Source: Carya illinoinensis (lineage: Eukaryota > Streptophyta > Magnoliopsida > Fagales > Juglandaceae). From it: DNA of 64,000 bases. The stretch covers positions 14,022,001 through 14,086,000 of the forward strand of contig NC_056766.1 in assembly GCF_018687715.1 (NCBI RefSeq), read 5' to 3'. How positions within the stretch are numbered: the stretch's first letter is position 1; the number at the start of each line of letters is the position of its first letter. Below are positions 11,509 to 23,100 of this stretch, one piece after another. Made by a program: the position numbers and the translations under genes. A model generated the notes under the pieces. It saw only the letters and a program-made list of their open reading frames with translations, did not search any database and was not told the origin of the DNA.

Positions 11509-12081
11509 TTGGGTACTAAGTTGAAGTTCAGTACTGCGTATCACCAGCAGACGGATGCCCTATTAGAGCGCACCATTCAGACCCTTGAAGATATGTTGCG
11601 AGCATGTGTCATGGAATTTCAAGGGAATTGGGAAAATCACTTGCTGCTCATAGAATTTGCGTATAATAACAGCTTCCATGTGTCCATTCAGATGGCTCCT
11701 TATGAAGCTCTTTATGGGAGAAAGTGCAGATCGGCTTTGTGTTGGGATGAAGTCGGGGAGAGTAAGATAATTGGGCCCGAAATAATTCAAGAGATGCAAA
11801 GCCAAGTTCGGATCATCAGGGATAAAATGGCAGCAGCTCAGAGTCGTCAGAAAAGCTATGCTGATATCAGGAGGAGAGAGTTATCTTCCGAAAAAGGTGA
11901 TTGGGTTTATCTCAAAGTCTCTCCCATGAAAGGAGTTAAGCATTTTGGTAAGAAGAGGAAGCTGGATCTGAGGTATGTCGGCCCTTTTCAGATTTTGGAG
12001 AAGGTAGGGTCCTCGCTTATAGAGTTGCTTTGCCAGAATATTTTGGGGATATTCATGATGTCTTCCATGTGTCATCCTTGA
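11509..12081 (+). pseudogene. Tekay-like integrase, core end and C-terminal domain
   Basis: Continues the preceding integrase relic in the same frame after the TGA stop at 11488. STAYHQQTDALLERTIQTLE carries the catalytic glutamate. WENHLLLIEFAYNNSFH, PYEALYGRKCRSALCW and the GPF-type motif LRYVGPFQILEKVG (about 11970) follow in the family's usual order. A frameshift at about 12010-12030 ends this frame in unrelated residues, and the true continuation is read from 12030 in the next frame. Confidence 0.9.
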
Positions 12082-12356
12082 AGAAGAGTTTTGGACAACA
12101 AGAGCCGCGCTTTGTCGACCCAAAGAGTATTCAGTTGCAACCGGACCTTACTTATGAAGTTGTTGCGTCGCAGATCATGGATTGGAAAGAGCAACAATTG
12201 AGATCCAAGACGATACCTCTAGTTAAGGTGGCATTGGGAGATCCGTTAGCTCAAGATTTCTCTTGGGAGAGAGTAGCTGGGTCTCAGTGGAATCATGTGG
12301 CTTGTTTCAAGTTGGTGTTTGATCTTGCAAATTTCGAGGATGAAATTTGTCTTTAA
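12030..12356 (+). pseudogene. Tekay-like pol C-terminus with degenerate chromodomain
   Basis: The frame resumes with PEYFGDIHDVFHVSSLKKSF, the usual end of the integrase C-terminal domain. A chromodomain-like stretch follows: ASQIMDWKEQQLRSKTIPLV, then VALGDPLAQDFSWE. In chromoviruses this module targets integration to marked heterochromatin. The helix that normally closes the domain is poorly preserved (RVAGSQWNHVACFKL). The protein ends with DLANFEDEICL and TAA at 12354, overlapping the polypurine tract. Confidence 0.82.
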
Positions 12357-12367
12357 GGGGGGGAGGA
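12355..12367 (+). other. Polypurine tract of Tekay-like element 2
   Basis: AAGGGGGGGAGGA lies between the pol stop codon and the TGTGATG of the LTR, the same layout as 1225-1237. Confidence 0.8.
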
Positions 12368-14634
12368 TGTGATGACCCGTTTTTACGTATATTTTCACTG
12401 AATGAGTGTTTTTAATTTAATTAATAGAGTAGTTCTTTTATTTTAAATTATTGTATTTTAAATTGGTTTTTATTTTATTTGATGTGGTGTTTAATTTATT
12501 TTAGTCATTTTATGTTTTTGAAATCGTTTTCGGTGGATTAGTTTTTGGATTCCAGAGTGAGGACTGGACCTCATTTCTTTTCCCTCATCTTTTCTTTTTC
12601 CCTTTCTTCTTTTTCTGTTTTCTTTTTCTTTCCTTTTCTTTCTTTTTTCTTCTTCTTTTTCTTTCTTCTTCCTCTCTCTCTCCCCGCGCGCAACAGCCCC
12701 CTTTCTTCCCTTCCCGTCGCTGACCCATTGACCCACCCAGACCGCCGCTGTCCGGCCGGCGTGGCCAACACGACCCCCACCAAAATCTTCCCCTTCGGCT
12801 GGTGATCACTCCCACCAAATATCACCACCATCCGAGCCGCCAATCACCACCTAGAGCCCTTTCTTTCCGCACGGATTTTTGCAGATTCTGGTGCCGTCGC
12901 TCCACCTCTAGCCACCATCTCTTCACAGCTTCTTTCCCTACCTCTTGCCGACCTAAACCATCCATTTCCGACCTCGATCCGTTGCCAGAGCAGCTCCCAC
13001 GAGCTCAACTCTGTTCAGCCCTTTTAAGCTCTTCCACCGCTGTTTCCACCGTCACCCACGACCAAAGCTCACTTCCTTTAGTTTCATAAACATCTCAAGA
13101 CCATTCCCTATCAATTTCGTGTCTTGGTTTGTCCCCGTTCGAAAGTGGGTAATTTATTACCCATTGCCACAGTGTAAAATACACTATTACATTGCTTTTC
13201 CTCCGCTGTTTGCAACGCTGCGAGGTTTCGAAAAATACCGTATAGCGCTGTAAGTATTTTCCAAGCTCTACTTTTAGATTTAAATATATTTTGCTCTTAC
13301 AATAAATTATCTGGTTGGTTGGTTGATTCCGGACTGAGTCCGAGGAGTTCGGGGGTCGGATGGATTGAGGATAGAGTTGCTTGGTTTATTGATTTGCGTT
13401 TGGTTGGTTGTTTTGTGCCTTGAGGTTGCATTTACATGGTGCATGCACGTGCATTTTATTTAAATTGAGAAAATCATGTTTTGTTCGCGTAAATGGATTT
13501 TCGGGTGCTCCAAGCCGGGATGGGGTCTTATCTAGGTGGAGCTCCTCTGGTTACTCGGGAGTGGATAATACTGAGTGACATCCCTTGGGTTGTCGCTGGG
13601 CGTTTGGTTGGTTGTTTTGTACCTTGAGGTTGCATTTACATGGTGCATGCACGTGCATTTTATTTAAATTGAGAAAATCATGTTTTGTTCGCGTAAATGG
13701 ATTTTCGGGTGCTCCAAGCCGGGATGGGGTCTTATCTAGGTGGAGCTCCTCTGGTTACTCGGGAGTGGATAATACTGAGTGACATCCCTTGGGTTGTCGC
13801 TGGGCGACAACCGAATTGCACGATACGGTAACATTGTCGTGTCGACTTCGTGGTCCCTAGAGTGGCGGGGACTAGAGGGTGGCCTGGTCTAAGGACGCGC
13901 TAAGCGCGAGTACTGGGCATCGCTCGTTTAGGTGTCACACGCGTAGACGTTACTTGCGGTGTGGCACAGAGCCAGAGTGTGCGGATGATCCCTAGGGGAG
14001 ATCATGGTGCATGCATAATTGGATCGGTTTTTATGGCTTTGGTTACGAGCCATTTTTTGGGAAAATGACAAGTTTTGGTTTGAGGCTATGTGATCCATTT
14101 TTTGGAAAAATGGTGGTTTATTGATTTGGGCCATTATCTGGGATAATGGTGAGGAATGGTTTTACTGGTAATGTTTTTGGGCCAAATGAGTTTTTGGCAT
14201 ACATTGGCTTTTCTTTCATGCATGTTGTTTAGTTTTAATATGCTTCTATCTAGTGGTGTTTGGATCGTACTTACCTGCAGCACCATTTTTGGTACCGTAG
14301 ATTTTGATGCAGAGATCGAGGAAGAGGATGAGGCTGAGCCCGAGGATGCAGCTCCGCCGGAGTTCTGAGTTGGAGTTATGCTTTATAGTTGGCTTTGAAA
14401 CTATATTTGTAGTTTGTAATATTTTAATATGTATGTTTTGAACAACTTTATATTAAACTAAGAAAAATTCCGGTACTTAGTTATATGACCTTGCTATCCG
14501 CTGCGTATTTCTTTTTGCACATTTGTTGCTTATACATGCCCTAGGCACTCGTCGTTAGGGTGGTGACCCATGTTGTCATCATCCGGACGTCTCGATTTCC
14601 CTATGTCCGTACATGGGGATTTGGGGGGGCCACA
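12368..14634 (+). mobile_element. 3' LTR of Tekay-like element 2 (LTR 2)
   Basis: Starts TGTGATGACCCG directly after the polypurine tract and ends at a degenerate GGCCACA where LTR 1 has GGCATCACA; about 2267 bp. It shares with LTR 1 the pyrimidine tract (about 12590-12690), the GTAATTTATTACCCA motif, the ATCTGGGATAATGG-type repeats and the terminal ATCATCCGGACGTCTCGATT. It contains a 204-bp tandem duplication (13396-13803). A fold-back element follows at 14637. Confidence 0.9.
13396..13803 (+). repeat. 204-bp tandem duplication inside LTR 2
   Basis: The segment beginning GCGTTTGGTTGGTTG at 13396 and ending TTGTCGCTGG at 13599 is repeated immediately at 13600-13803. The copies are nearly identical by eye (one clear difference, TGTGCC against TGTACC), so the duplication is recent compared with the divergence between LTR 1 and LTR 2. 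It creates a spurious small reading frame at 13585-13782. Confidence 0.9.
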
Positions 14635-14636
14635 TA

Positions 14637-14750
14637 AAACCACAAACTGATGTAACTTGATGTGATATGTTAGACTATAAAATTACTTTTATTGTAAACT
14701 AAATCTAACGTATCATTTGAAACTATATTAATATGCAGTATATTTACTTT
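14637..14750. mobile_element. Fold-back, MITE-like sequence
   Basis: The arms ACTTGATGTGATATGTTAGA (14655-14674) and TCTAACGTATCATTTGAAAC (14704-14723) are imperfect inverse complements around an AT-rich loop of about 30 bp. Weaker complementarity extends outward. There is no coding capacity. It resembles short non-autonomous elements with a conserved GATGTGATACGTTAGA-type arm that I know from plant introns and intergenic DNA, but the family cannot be named with certainty. Confidence 0.5.
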
Positions 14751-15210
14751 TGTTTTGTGGCTGTAACACTTCTCATGTTCTATATATATTGTTTATTATT
14801 TATATCCCTTCCTGTGTTAACGATAATTTGTCTTATTTTCTTACTCCTTGTAACTCTCATAGGTGGCTTGGTGTGGTCCAAAAACCATGGGGATACATGG
14901 TTTATAATTTCCATTTCTCACAATCCTTGGGTAAATATGGATTAATCGAAGTCAATCCTAACCATGAGGTTTTCCATGTTTTATCTGCTTAGCTTTTTTT
15001 TTTTTTTTTTTTTTTTAATTGGTTTTTCATTGTGGGGGCCTCGGCTACTCCAGGTGGGGTATACGGCCCTAACATTGTCCCATACCCTAACATTGTCCCA
15101 TACCGACTATATATATCTATACGGCCCTGCCAACAGTGAAAGAAAGAAAACGGCTTTATATACGGTTTCACGTACTATATGTTTGCCCATCTGCAGCGAG
15201 GCACTAATGA
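14751..15210. other. Unassigned DNA with a T-tract and an 18-bp duplication
   Basis: No convincing gene. There is a T-homopolymer of about 23 bases near 14994-15016 and an exact 18-bp tandem duplication CCCTAACATTGTCCCATA (15067-15084 and 15085-15102). Small reading frames here have no recognisable features. Confidence 0.5.
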
Positions 15211-16040
15211 ACGCGTCAGTGGCTCTCGTTCTTGCTTGAGAGAGAACGTCAACGTGCGTCTCACGGTGCAAAGAAATCTTTCCGATCTCGACGCTGGTAG
15301 AAGGTCAACAAGCAGGGCTGCACTTCTCGACCGTGGAAGAAGGTCAGCGCTTTTTTAAGAAAAGCTTCCGCGTCTTTCTAAATTATTTTTCTCATTGATC
15401 TTGAAGGTATTTCCGCAAGGTTTAATGAACAGGAACATATCTTTTTTGATGGTATTTTGTGTTTGTGATGTTCTGTAAAAATGTGATTAATCTGAAGACT
15501 TCTGTAGAGATTGCCGCCGTTGTTCTAAGAAAAGATTAGCTATGAAAACCTTTTTATGATAACGCGTCAGTGCGCCACTAATTATCGCCAATATTCCAAC
15601 ACAAGACTGTCAGATCTGGTTCTCGTTCTCGCTTGAGAGAGAACGTCAACGTGCTTCTCACGGTGCAAAGAAATCTCTGTTCTCGACGCTGGTAGAAGGT
15701 CAACAAGCAGGGCTGCACATCTCGACCGCGGAAGAAGGTCAGCACTTTTTAAGAAAAGCTTCCGCATCTTTCTAAACTATTTTTCTCATTCCTGAAGGTA
15801 TTTCCGCTAAGTTTAATGAAAAAGAACATATCTTTTTTATGATATTTGGTGTTTGTAAATTTTTGTAAAAATGTGATTGCTCCAGCGACTTCTGTGGAGA
15901 TTGCCGCCGTTGTTCCAAGAAAAGACTAACATCTCCCACTTCCGGAACTTCTTGAGCGAAAATGCAAGCTGTATGCACTCTTGCTTTCTCTTTATTTGGG
16001 TCTTATTTTATTTAAAAAATTATGTGGTCTTGTATAGGGT
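15211..16040 (+). repeat. Diverged left edge of the satellite array
   Basis: Two shortened, diverged relatives of the 913-bp monomer. The first starts near 15211 (AACGCGTCAGTGG), the second near 15561 (AACGCGTCAGTGC). Both contain GAGAGAACGTCAACGTGC, TCTCGACGCTGGTAGAAGG and TTTAATGAAAAAGAACATATC-like segments that correspond to GAAGATGTCAACGAGC, TCTCGACGGTGGAAGAAGG and TCTAACGAAAAAGAACCAATC of the main monomer. They lack about half of the monomer and hold sequence the main monomer lacks (for example GGTCAACAAGCAGGGCTGCA). They look like outgroup forms stranded at the array border. Confidence 0.75.
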
Positions 16041-16715
16041 TCAAAAGGAGATTTACTGCTTACAGGTCCATCATTTTGAATGCCCAAGAACCCATAATGG
16101 ATCCGATTAGTCTTACAGAGCCACACAAAAATGTAGGCTAGATAATGCCTCAGTGTTATTCAGAAGAGGTTAAAACCAATTAATGTGGAAAATCGACAAC
16201 GTTATATCCATCAGTATTTATTATATTCACGACGGTACCCTTACAAATAACATATAGAGGTAACTCTGTCACTTCAATTCAACCATTCTTATATACAAAC
16301 CAAGATCACTAATCTGACTTAAGCATCGGAGAACAATGGGGCACTCGGTGCCATCGTTTTCTTTCTTGCAGATGTACGCGCAGTTGGTGGTCTGAAACAA
16401 GTCCGTAACAAAGGTGTTTTACAAGTTTAAAGAAAAAGAACCAATCTTTTTTATGATCTTTGGAGCTTGAGATGTTTTCTGGCCTCACGTGACTACTCCG
16501 GTGAGTTCTGTAGTTATTGATACCAAAGTTGCAAGAAAAATATACTATAGCCCTGCCCACTTGCAGAACTTGATAAGCTTCTTGAGCTAAAAAGTGAGTT
16601 GTATGCACTGTCGCTTTCTCTTTATTTTTATCATAATTTATTAACAAAATTATGTGGACTTGCGTTGGGTTCCAAAGGTCAATAAATAATTCACGCTAAC
16701 CCCCCAATATTCCAG

Positions 16716-16817
16716 GCCGAGACTGGGTCAGATCTGACCCTTGGGTTAGGTCTCGCATTAGAGAAGATGTCAACGAGCATCTCACGGAAACTCTCCGTTC
16801 TCGACGGTGGAAGAAGG
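16716..16817 (+). other. Exon-like segment of the monomer (first clear copy)
   Basis: 102 bp bounded by TTCCAG on the left and GTATGG on the right, which fit plant splice acceptor and donor consensus. One frame is open throughout and reads RDWVRSDPWVRSRIREDVNE and then HLTETLRSRRWKK. The same frame in the last unit (about 60325) reads RDWVKSGSWVKSRTKQHINE, differing mainly by R/K-type changes. A second segment with a similar acceptor (TTTCTTGCAG) and compatible phase follows about 460 bp later. I do not recognise the protein. Several units carry stops here, so none is claimed to be functional. Confidence 0.4.
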
Positions 16818-17154
16818 GTATGGGATATAGCTACACTTTTAGGAACCCAATGCTTTGTTTATGGTTTTTGTTGGACGATAACGTTTCAACTCTTCTCTTT
16901 GATAAGCTTCTTCTATTTAGCAACTTCTTGTTCTCATTCTTGATATTGATGGTTCGGAAAGATATTTAGTACTTATAGGTCCATCATAATGAATGTCAAA
17001 GCACCCATAATGGATCTGATTAGTATTATAGAGCCACAAAACAATGTAGGCTAGATAATGCCTCCGTGTTATTTGGAGGAGGTTAACAGCAATTAATATG
17101 GAAAATCGTGAATGTTATATGCATCAGTATTTATTATCTTCACGACGGTACCCT

Positions 17155-17162
17155 TATAAATA
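17155..17162 (+). promoter_or_regulatory. TATA-like box conserved in satellite monomers (example)
   Basis: TATAAATA within GGTACCCTTATAAATAACA recurs in nearly every monomer at the same place, about 100 bp before a GC-rich potential hairpin (GGCAC-TCG-GTGCC in the less derived units). The spacing and conservation would suit a promoter. An AT-rich octamer in AT-rich DNA is weak evidence, and no transcript is known to me. Confidence 0.25.
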
Positions 17163-20100
17163 ACACATAGAGGTAACTCTGTCGTTTTAATTCAGTCATT
17201 CTTATATCCAAACTAAGATCATTAATATGACTTAAGCATCGGAGAGCCACTGGGCAATCGGTGCCACCGTTTTATTTCTTGTAGATGTCTGTGCGGTAGG
17301 TGGTGTGAAACAAGTGCATAACAATGGTGTGTTACAAGTCTAACGAAAAAGAACCAATCTTTTTTATGATCTTTGCAGCTTGAGATTCTTTATGGCCTCA
17401 TGTGATTGCTCCAGTGAGTTCTGTAGTTATTGATACCAAAGTTCTAAGAAATATATACTATAGCCCTACCCACTTACGGAACTTGATAAGCTTCTTCAGC
17501 AAAAATGTGAGTTGTATGCACTCTCACTTTCTCTTTATTTTGATCTTATTTTATTAAAAAAATTATGTGGACTTGCGTTGGGTTCCAAAGGTCAATAAAT
17601 AATTCACGCTAACCCCCCAATATTCCAAGCCGAGACTGGGTCAGATCTGACTCTTGGGTCAGGTCTCGCATCAGAGAAGATGTCAACGAGCATCTCACGG
17701 AAACTCTCCGTTCTCGACGGTGGAAGAAGGGTATGGGATATAGCTACACTTTTAGGAACCCAGCGCTTTGTTTATGTTTTTTGATGGACGATAACGTTTC
17801 AACTCTTCTCTTTGATAAGCTTCTTCTATTTTGCAACTTGTTGTTCTCATTCTTGATGTTCATGGTTCGAAAAGATATTTAGTACATATAGGTCCATCGT
17901 AATGAATGCCCAAGAACCCATAATGGATCTTATTAGTCTTATAGAGCCACAAAACAATGTAGGCTAGATAGTGCCTCTGTGTTATTTGGAAGAGGTTAAC
18001 TGTAATTAAAGTGGAAAATCGTGAACGTTATATCCATCAGCATTTATTATCTTCACAACGGTACCCTTATAAATAACACATGGAGGTAACTCTGTCATTT
18101 TAAGTCAGTCATTCTTATATATAAACTAAGATCATTGATCTGACTTAAGCATCGGAGAGCCACCGGGCACTCGGCGCCATCGTTTTATTTCTTGCAGATG
18201 TCTGTGCAGTAGGTGGTGTGAAACAAGTGCGTAACAATGGTGTGTTACAAGTCTAACGAAAAAGAACCAATCTTTTTTATGATCTTTGGAACTTGAGATT
18301 CTTTATGGCCTCACGTGATTGCTCCAGTGAGTTCTGTAGTTATTGATACCAAAGTTCTAAGAAATATATACTATAGCCCTACCCACTTACGGAACTTGAT
18401 AAGCTTCTTCCGCAAAAATGTGAGCTGTATGCACTCTCACTTTCTCTTTATTTTGATCTTATTTTACTAAAAAAATTATGTGGACTTGCGTTGGGCTCCA
18501 AAGGTCAATAAATAATTCATGCTAACCCCCCAATATTCCAAGACGAGACTGGGTCAGATCTGACTCTTGGGTCAGGTCTCGCATCAGAGAAGATGTCAAC
18601 GAGCATCTCACGGAAACTCTCCGTTCTCGACGGTGGAAGAAGGGTATGGGATATAGCTACACTTTTAGGAACCCAGCGCTTTGTTTATGTTTTTTGATGG
18701 ACGATAACGTTTCAACTCTTCTCTTTGATAAGCTTCTTCTATTTTGCAACTTGTTGTTCTCATTCTTGATGTTCATGGTTCGAAAAGATATTTAGTACAT
18801 ATAGGTCCATCGTAATGAATGCCCAAGAACCCATAATGGATCTTATTAGTCTTATAGAGCCACAAAACAATGTAGGCTAGATAGTGCCTCTGTGTTATTT
18901 GGAAGAGGTTAACTGTAATTAAAGTGGAAAATCGTGAACGTTATATCCATCAGCATTTATTATCTTCACAACGGTACCCTTATAAATAACACATGGAGGT
19001 AACTCTGTCATTTTAAGTCAGTCATTCTTATATATAAACTAAGATCATTGATCTGACTTAAGCATCGGAGAGCCACCGGGCACTCGGCGCCACCGTTTTA
19101 TTTCTTGCAGATGTTTGTGCGGTAGGTGGTGTGAAACAAGTGCATAACAATGGTGTGTTACAACTCTAATTAAAAAGAACCAATCTTTTTTATGATCGTT
19201 GGAGCTTGAGATGATTTATGGCCTCACGTGATTGGTAATGTGAGTTCTGTAGTTATTGATACCAAAGTTGCAAGAAAAATAAACTATATGCTACCCACTT
19301 GTGGAACTTGACAAGCTTCTTGAGCAAAAATGTGAGCGGTATGCACTCTCGCTTTCTCTTTATTTTGATCTTATTTTATTAATAAAATTATGTGGACTTG
19401 CATTGGGTTCCAAAGGTCAATAAATAATTCACGCTAAGCCCCCAATATTCCACGCCGAGACTGGGTCAGATCTGACTCTTGGGTCAGGTCTCGCATCAGA
19501 GAAGATGTCAACGAGCATCTGACGGAAACTCTCCGTTCTCGACGGTGGAAGAAGGCTATGGGATATAGCTACACTTTTGGGAACCCAACTGTTTGTTTAT
19601 GCTTTTTGTTGGACGATAACGTTTCAATTCTTCTCTTTGGTAAGCTTCTTCTATTTTGCAACTTGTTGTTCTCATTCTTGATGTTCATGGTTCGGAAAGA
19701 TATTTAGTACTTATAGGTCCATCGTAATGAATGCCCAAGAACCCATAATGGATCTTATTAGTCTTATAGAGCCACAAAACAATGTAGGCTAGATTGTGTC
19801 TCTGTGTTATTTGAAAGTAGTTAGCTGTAATTAAAGTGGAAAATCGTGAACGTTATATCCATCAGCATTTATTATCTTCACAACGGTACCCTTATAAATA
19901 ACACATGGAGGTAACTCTATCATTTTAAGTCAGTCATTCTTATATATAAACTAAGATCATTGATCTGACTTAAGGATCGGAGAGCCATCGGGCACTCGGC
20001 GCCATCGTTTTATTTCTTGCAGATGTCTGTGCAGGAGGTGGTGTGAAACAAGTGCGTAAGAATGGTGTGTTACAAGTCTAAGGAAAAAGAACCAATCTTT

Positions 20101-23100
20101 TTTATGATCTTTGGAACTTGAGATTCTTTATGGCCTCACGTGATTGCTCCAGTGAGTTCTGTAGTTATTGATACCAAAGTTCTAAGAAATATATACTATA
20201 GCCCTACCCACTTACGGAACTTGATAAGCTTCTTCAGCAAAAATGTGAGCTGTATGCACTCTCACTTTCTCTTTATTTTGATCTTATTTTACTAAAAAAA
20301 TTATGTGGACTTGCGTTGGGTTCCAAAGGTCAATAAATAATTCACGCTAACCCCCCAATATTCCAAGCCGAGACTGGGTCAGATCTGACTCTTGGGTCAG
20401 GTCTCGCATCAGAGAAGATGTCAACGAGCATCTCACGGAAACTCTCCGTTCTCGACGGTGGAAGAAGGGTATGGGATATAGCTACACTTTTTGGAACCCA
20501 GCGCTTTGTTTATGTTTTTTGATGGACGATAACGTTTCAACTCTTCTCTTTGATAAGCTTCTTCTATTTTGCAACTGGTTGTTCTCATTCTTGATGTTCA
20601 TGGTTCGAGAAGATATTTAGTACATATAGGTCCATCGTAATGAATGCCCAAGAACCCATAATGGATCTTATTAGTCTTATAGAGCCACAAAACAATGTAG
20701 GCTAGATAGTGCCTCTGTCTTATTTGGAAGAGGTTAACTGCAATTAAAGTGGAAAATCGTGAACGTTATATCCATCAGCATTTATTATCTTCACAACGGT
20801 ACCCTTATAAATAACACATGGAGGTAACTCCGTCATTTTAAGTCAGTCATTCTTATATATAAACTAAGATCATTGATCTGACTTAAGCATCGGAGAGCCA
20901 CCGGGCACTCGGTGCCATCGTTTTATTTCTTGCAGATGTCTGTGCAGTAGGTGGTGTGAAACAAGTGCGTAACAATGGTGTGTTACAAGTCTAACGAAAA
21001 AGAACCAATCTTTTTTATGATCTTTGGAACTTGAGATTCTTTATGGCCTCACGTGATTGCTCCAGTGAGTTCTGTAGTTATTGATACCAAAGTTCTAAGA
21101 AATATATACTATAGCCCTACCCACTTACGGAACTTGATAAGCTTCTTCGGCAAAAATGTGAGCTGTATGCACTCTCACTTTCTCTTTATTTTGATCTTAT
21201 TTTACTAAAAAAATTATGTGGACTTGCGTTGGGTTCCAAAGGTCAATAAATAATTCACGCTAACCCCCCAATATTCCAAGCCGAGACTAGGTCAGACCTG
21301 ACTCTTGGGTCAGGTCTCGCATCAGAGAAGATGTCAACGAGCATCTCACGGAAACTCTCCGTTCTCGACGGTGGAAGAAGGGTATGGGATATTGCTACAC
21401 TTTTAGGAACCCAGCGCTTTGTTTATGTTTTTTGATGGACGATAACGTTTCAACTCTTCTCTTTGATAAGCTTCTTCTATTTTGCAACTTGTTGTTCTCA
21501 TTCTTGATGTTCATGGTTCGAAAAGATATTTAGTACATATAGGTCCATCGTAATGAATGCCCAAGAACCCATAATGGATCTTATTAGTCTTATAGAGCCA
21601 CAAAACAATGTAGGCTAGATAGTGCCTCTGTGTTATTTGGAAGAGGTTAACTGTAATTAAAGTGGAAAATCGTGAACGTTATATCCATCAGCATTTATTA
21701 TCTTCACAACGGTACCCTTATAAATAACACATGGAGGTAACTCTGTCATTTTAAGTCAGTCATTCTTATATATAAACTAAGATCATTGATCTGACTTAAG
21801 CATCGGAGAGCCACCGGGCACTCGGCGCCATCGTTTTATTTCTTGCAGATGTCTGTGCGGTAGGTGGTGTGAAACAAGTGCATAACAATGGTGTGTTACA
21901 ACTCTAATTAAAAAGAACCAATCTTTTTTATGATCGTTGGAGCTTGAGATGATTTATGGCCTCACGTGATTGGTTATGTGAGTTCTGTAGTTATTGATGC
22001 CAAAGTTGCAAGAAAAATAAACTATATGCTACCCACTTGTGGAACTTGACAAGCTTCTTGAGCAAAAATGTGAGCGGTATGCACTCTCGCTTTCTCTTTA
22101 TTTTGATCTTATTTTATTAAAAAAATTATGTGGACTTGCATTGGGTTCCAAAGGTCAATAAATAATTCACGCTAAGCCCCCAATATTCCACGCCGAGACT
22201 GGGTCAGATCTGACTCTCGGGTCAGGTCTCGCATCAGAGAAGATGTCAACGAGCATCTGACGGAAACTCTCCGTTCTCGACGGTGGAAGAAGGCTATGGG
22301 ATATAGCTACACATTTAGGAACCCAACTGTTTGTTTATGCTTTTTGTTGGACGATAACGTTTCAATTCTTCTCTTTGATAAGCTTCTTCTATTTTGCAAC
22401 TTGTTGTTCTCATTCTTGATGTTCATGGTTCGGAAAGATATTTAGTACTTATAGGTCCATCGTAATCAATGCCCAAGAACCCATAATGGATCTTATTAGT
22501 CTTATAGAGCCACAAAACAATGTAGGCTAGATTGTGTCTCTGTGTTATTTGAAAGAGGTTAGCTGTAATTAAAGTGGAAAATCGTGAACGTTATATGCAT
22601 CAGCATTTATTATCTTCACAACGGTACCCTTATAAATAACACATGGAGGTAACTCTGTCATTTTAAGTCAGTCATTCTTATATATAAACTAAGATCATTC
22701 ATCTGACTTAAGCATCGGAGAGCCATCGGGCACTCGGCGCCATCGTTTTATTTCTTGCAGATGTCTGTGCAGGAGGTGGTGTGAAACAAGTGCGTAACAA
22801 TGGTGTGTTACAAGTCTAACGAAAAAGAACCAATCTTTTTTATGATCTTTGGAACTTGAGATTCTTTATGGCCTCACGTGATTGCTCCAGTGAGTTCTGT
22901 AGCTATTGATACCAAAGTTCTAAGAAATATATACTATAGCCCTACCCACTTACGGAACTTGATAAGCTTCTTCAGCAAAAATGTGAGATGTATGCACTCT
23001 CACTTTCTCTTTATTTTGATCTTATTTTACTAAAAAAATTATGTGGACTTGCGTTGGGTTCCAAAGGTCAATAAATAATTCACGCTAACCCCCCAATATT

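Noticed and set aside
16345..16352. GGCAC-TCG-GTGCC-like hairpin as a small-RNA or terminator element
   Set aside because: A 5-bp stem alone is weak, and many core monomers have a mismatch in it. Mentioned only as part of the TATA/hairpin observation.
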